This document shows positions 6,240 to 7,895 of a DNA stretch of 7,895 bases, in pieces (position 1 is the first letter of the stretch; each line of letters opens with the position of its first letter). Location of the stretch: the NCBI GenBank assembly GCA_027039745.1, contig JALUMP010000116.1, positions 1 through 7,895 of the forward strand, in the 5' to 3' direction. The notes under the pieces were generated by a model, which was not told the origin of the DNA, did not search any database, and saw only the letters and a list, made by a program, of their open reading frames with translations. The DNA is from Candidatus Parcubacteria bacterium. Lineage in GTDB: Bacteria > Patescibacteriota > Minisyncoccia > Phycocordibacterales > GCA-2747955. Position numbers and translations under genes: made by a program.

Positions 6240-7895
6240 TTATGATAATTCTCTTGAACCTTTTTTTAGCTTCATTCCAGATTTTGGAATATTACAATAA
6301 AATGTAGTTCCTGCATCAACTATTTCTCCAGATTTGTTTTTTCTTTTTGTAGTCGGAGATTTAAACCAAATTTTTCCACCAGATTGCTCTATAATTGATT
6401 TTGTAATATATAACCCCAACCCTGTTCCTTTTGTATCTGTTATTTTTACATTATCTGCGCGATATAATTTTCCAAAAATTTGTTTTTGAGATTCTTTTGG
6501 AATACCTAAACCATTGTCTGCGACAGAGACAACTACGTCATCGTCTTGGTTTTTTATTATAATATCAATTTTTCCACCATCTGAAGTATATTTAATTGAA
6601 TTTGAAATTAAATTTTGAAGAGCTACTCTGATTACTTTTTTATCTAAATTAATAATAGGTATTTGACTATCATATTGTTTTGTAATCTTTATTCTTTTCT
6701 TTTTGGCTGATAATTTCATTTCATCTAATACATCATCCATTACTTCTGTGATTTGTGTTGGCTCTGGAGCGATAGCTAAAGTTCCAAGCTCAATTCTAGA
6801 AACATTTAATAATGCATTTACAAGATCTGTCATTCTCCTACTGCTTTTTGCAATCTCTTTCATATAAACCTCCTGTTTATCAGTAATTTTACCAGCATCA
6901 CCTGCAAGTATCATTTCTGCAAATCAATTAATAGAAGATAGTGGTGTCCTTAATTGATGAGATGCTAAAGAAACAAACTCTGACTTTGCTTTATCGACCA
7001 ACATCTCTTGTGTTACATCACGAAAAACCATAACAGCTCCAATATTTTTTTTATTTAAAATAATAGAAGTCGCAGCAACAATCGCAGGAAATTTAGAGCC
7101 ATCTTTTCTAATAAAATGAAATATTTTATGTTCTGAAACATTTATAAACATTTCTTCAAAACAAGATTCTTGAATATTATTATTATTGCAAACTCTATCT
7201 TCTCCATCCAAAATCAAAACATTTTGCCATACCACACCAATAGTTTCGATATCACCTCTTTTTAAGATTTTTTGAGCTTTTTTATTAATAAAACTTATTT
7301 TCCCTTCACTATCTAAAACTACTAAACCTTCGCCGATAGACTTAAAAATAGCTTCGTCTTTTACTTTTTCTTGTTCAATTTTATTTTTTTCATTTTGGAC
7401 ATCTTTTAATGCATGCAAAATTATATTTTGTGCTTCTTGCAATGATGCTGTCTTTTCTTTTACTTTTTTTTCTAGATTAATTTTTACAGATTCTAAAATT
7501 TTTACTTTTTCTCTCTGGGTAGTTAAAATTTTCGATGTCATTTTATCAAAAGCTCTAGATAATATACCTATTTCATCTTTTTTGTTTGTTCCAACTTTAT
7601 GTTTATAATCACCACTCTCTATCTTTAGCACTCCATCAATTAATCTTTTAATTGGATCTGTTATTAATTTTGAAGCAAAATACATAATAATAAATGAAAC
7701 TGCCACTGCTATTAAAAATAATATTAAATAAGAAAATCTCAAATCATTTACTTTCGATAAAATTCAATTTTCATTTTGTGTTCAAACTAAAATCCAGAAT
7801 TTATTTTTATTTTTATACGGATATATTTTATGAGATACAAAAAAAATATTTTGTTCTGTTTTTTTTTCCATCAAGTGAGAGTTTTGCAATATATA
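6240..7895 (-). CDS. membrane sensor histidine kinase (HAMP-PAS-HisKA-HATPase), 5' end outside the window, three in-frame UGA (Trp)
   Basis: The visible 551 residues lack the N-terminus. Numbering from the right edge, 1-52 are the end of an extracytoplasmic sensor region, perhaps Cache-like (FWILVWTQNENWILSK). A membrane segment follows at about 53-76, HAMP at 78-122 (ITDPIKRL, DEIGILSRAF), a coiled coil to about 175, and PAS at about 180-295 (GEGLVVLDSEGKISFIN, VFRDVT). The H-box is ASHQLRTPL with phosphoacceptor His313. The ATPase has NLISNSIKYT near 428, DNGLGIP (460-466) and GTGLGLY (490-496). UGA lies at 7782-7784, 7764-7766 and 6924-6926; the last, SINxFAEM just after the H-box, is a usual Trp position in related kinases. 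UGG is used three times too. A run of four Asn (CNNNN) sits in the PAS loop. The stop is TAA. It should phosphorylate the downstream regulator. Confidence 0.93.

Noticed and set aside
424..7895. UGA as glycine (the code of Gracilibacteria and Absconditabacteria)
   Set aside because: Family motifs and the internal paralogue alignment put Trp, not Gly, at the UGA sites.
1..7895. Mycoplasma or other Mollicutes origin
   Set aside because: UGA as Trp fits, but a multi-domain sensor kinase with a receiver partner and the patescibacterial style of the recycling factor and kinase do not.
1..7895. CRISPR array, tRNA, rRNA or insertion sequence
   Set aside because: I found no regularly spaced repeats, cloverleaf-like sequence, rRNA motif or transposase in either strand by reading.

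Overview
The window is strongly AT-rich, and every gene I can support lies on the minus strand. It looks like a fragment of a Candidate Phyla Radiation (Patescibacteria) genome. The ribosome recycling factor, the histidine kinase H-box region and the stand-alone receiver protein resemble proteins I know from Parcubacteria-like genomes. That placement rests on recognised motifs and was not checked by a search.

The main feature is the genetic code. Read with the standard code, most of the larger genes are split by UGA. Read with UGA as tryptophan, the pieces join into full-length proteins with Trp at positions where these families normally carry it. There are 13 in-frame UGA codons in six genes, alongside 11 UGG codons. 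All nine visible gene ends are UAA or UAG. UGA-to-Gly, the code known from Gracilibacteria and Absconditabacteria, does not fit these positions. None of the split genes should be called a pseudogene because of UGA.

Layout from right to left, the direction of transcription: a membrane sensor histidine kinase running off the right edge (6240-7895); a single-domain response regulator (5817-6194) with a terminator at its stop codon; two tandem paralogues of an unrecognised HIT-like family (5072-5770 and 4479-4895), the first carrying a second, motif-less copy of the domain; an AI-2E/PerM-family permease (3408-4442); a hypothetical protein (2806-3384) with a near-consensus promoter inside the permease 3' end; a PIF1-like helicase with a C-terminal helix-turn-helix domain (1063-2754); ribosome recycling factor (424-969); and a YruB-type glutaredoxin (91-342). 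Positions 1-90 hold no gene I can support, only a palindrome and a weak possible promoter.

The kinase and response regulator probably form one signalling pair. The other genes look like separate short transcription units. None of the eight visible starts has a convincing, properly spaced Shine-Dalgarno sequence. Six have a -10-like hexamer only 6-11 bases upstream of the start codon, suggesting many leaderless messages. Two intergenic hairpins share the same outer arms (TTTGCAAC/GTTGCAAA) and a three-base loop. I saw no tRNA, rRNA, CRISPR array or insertion sequence.
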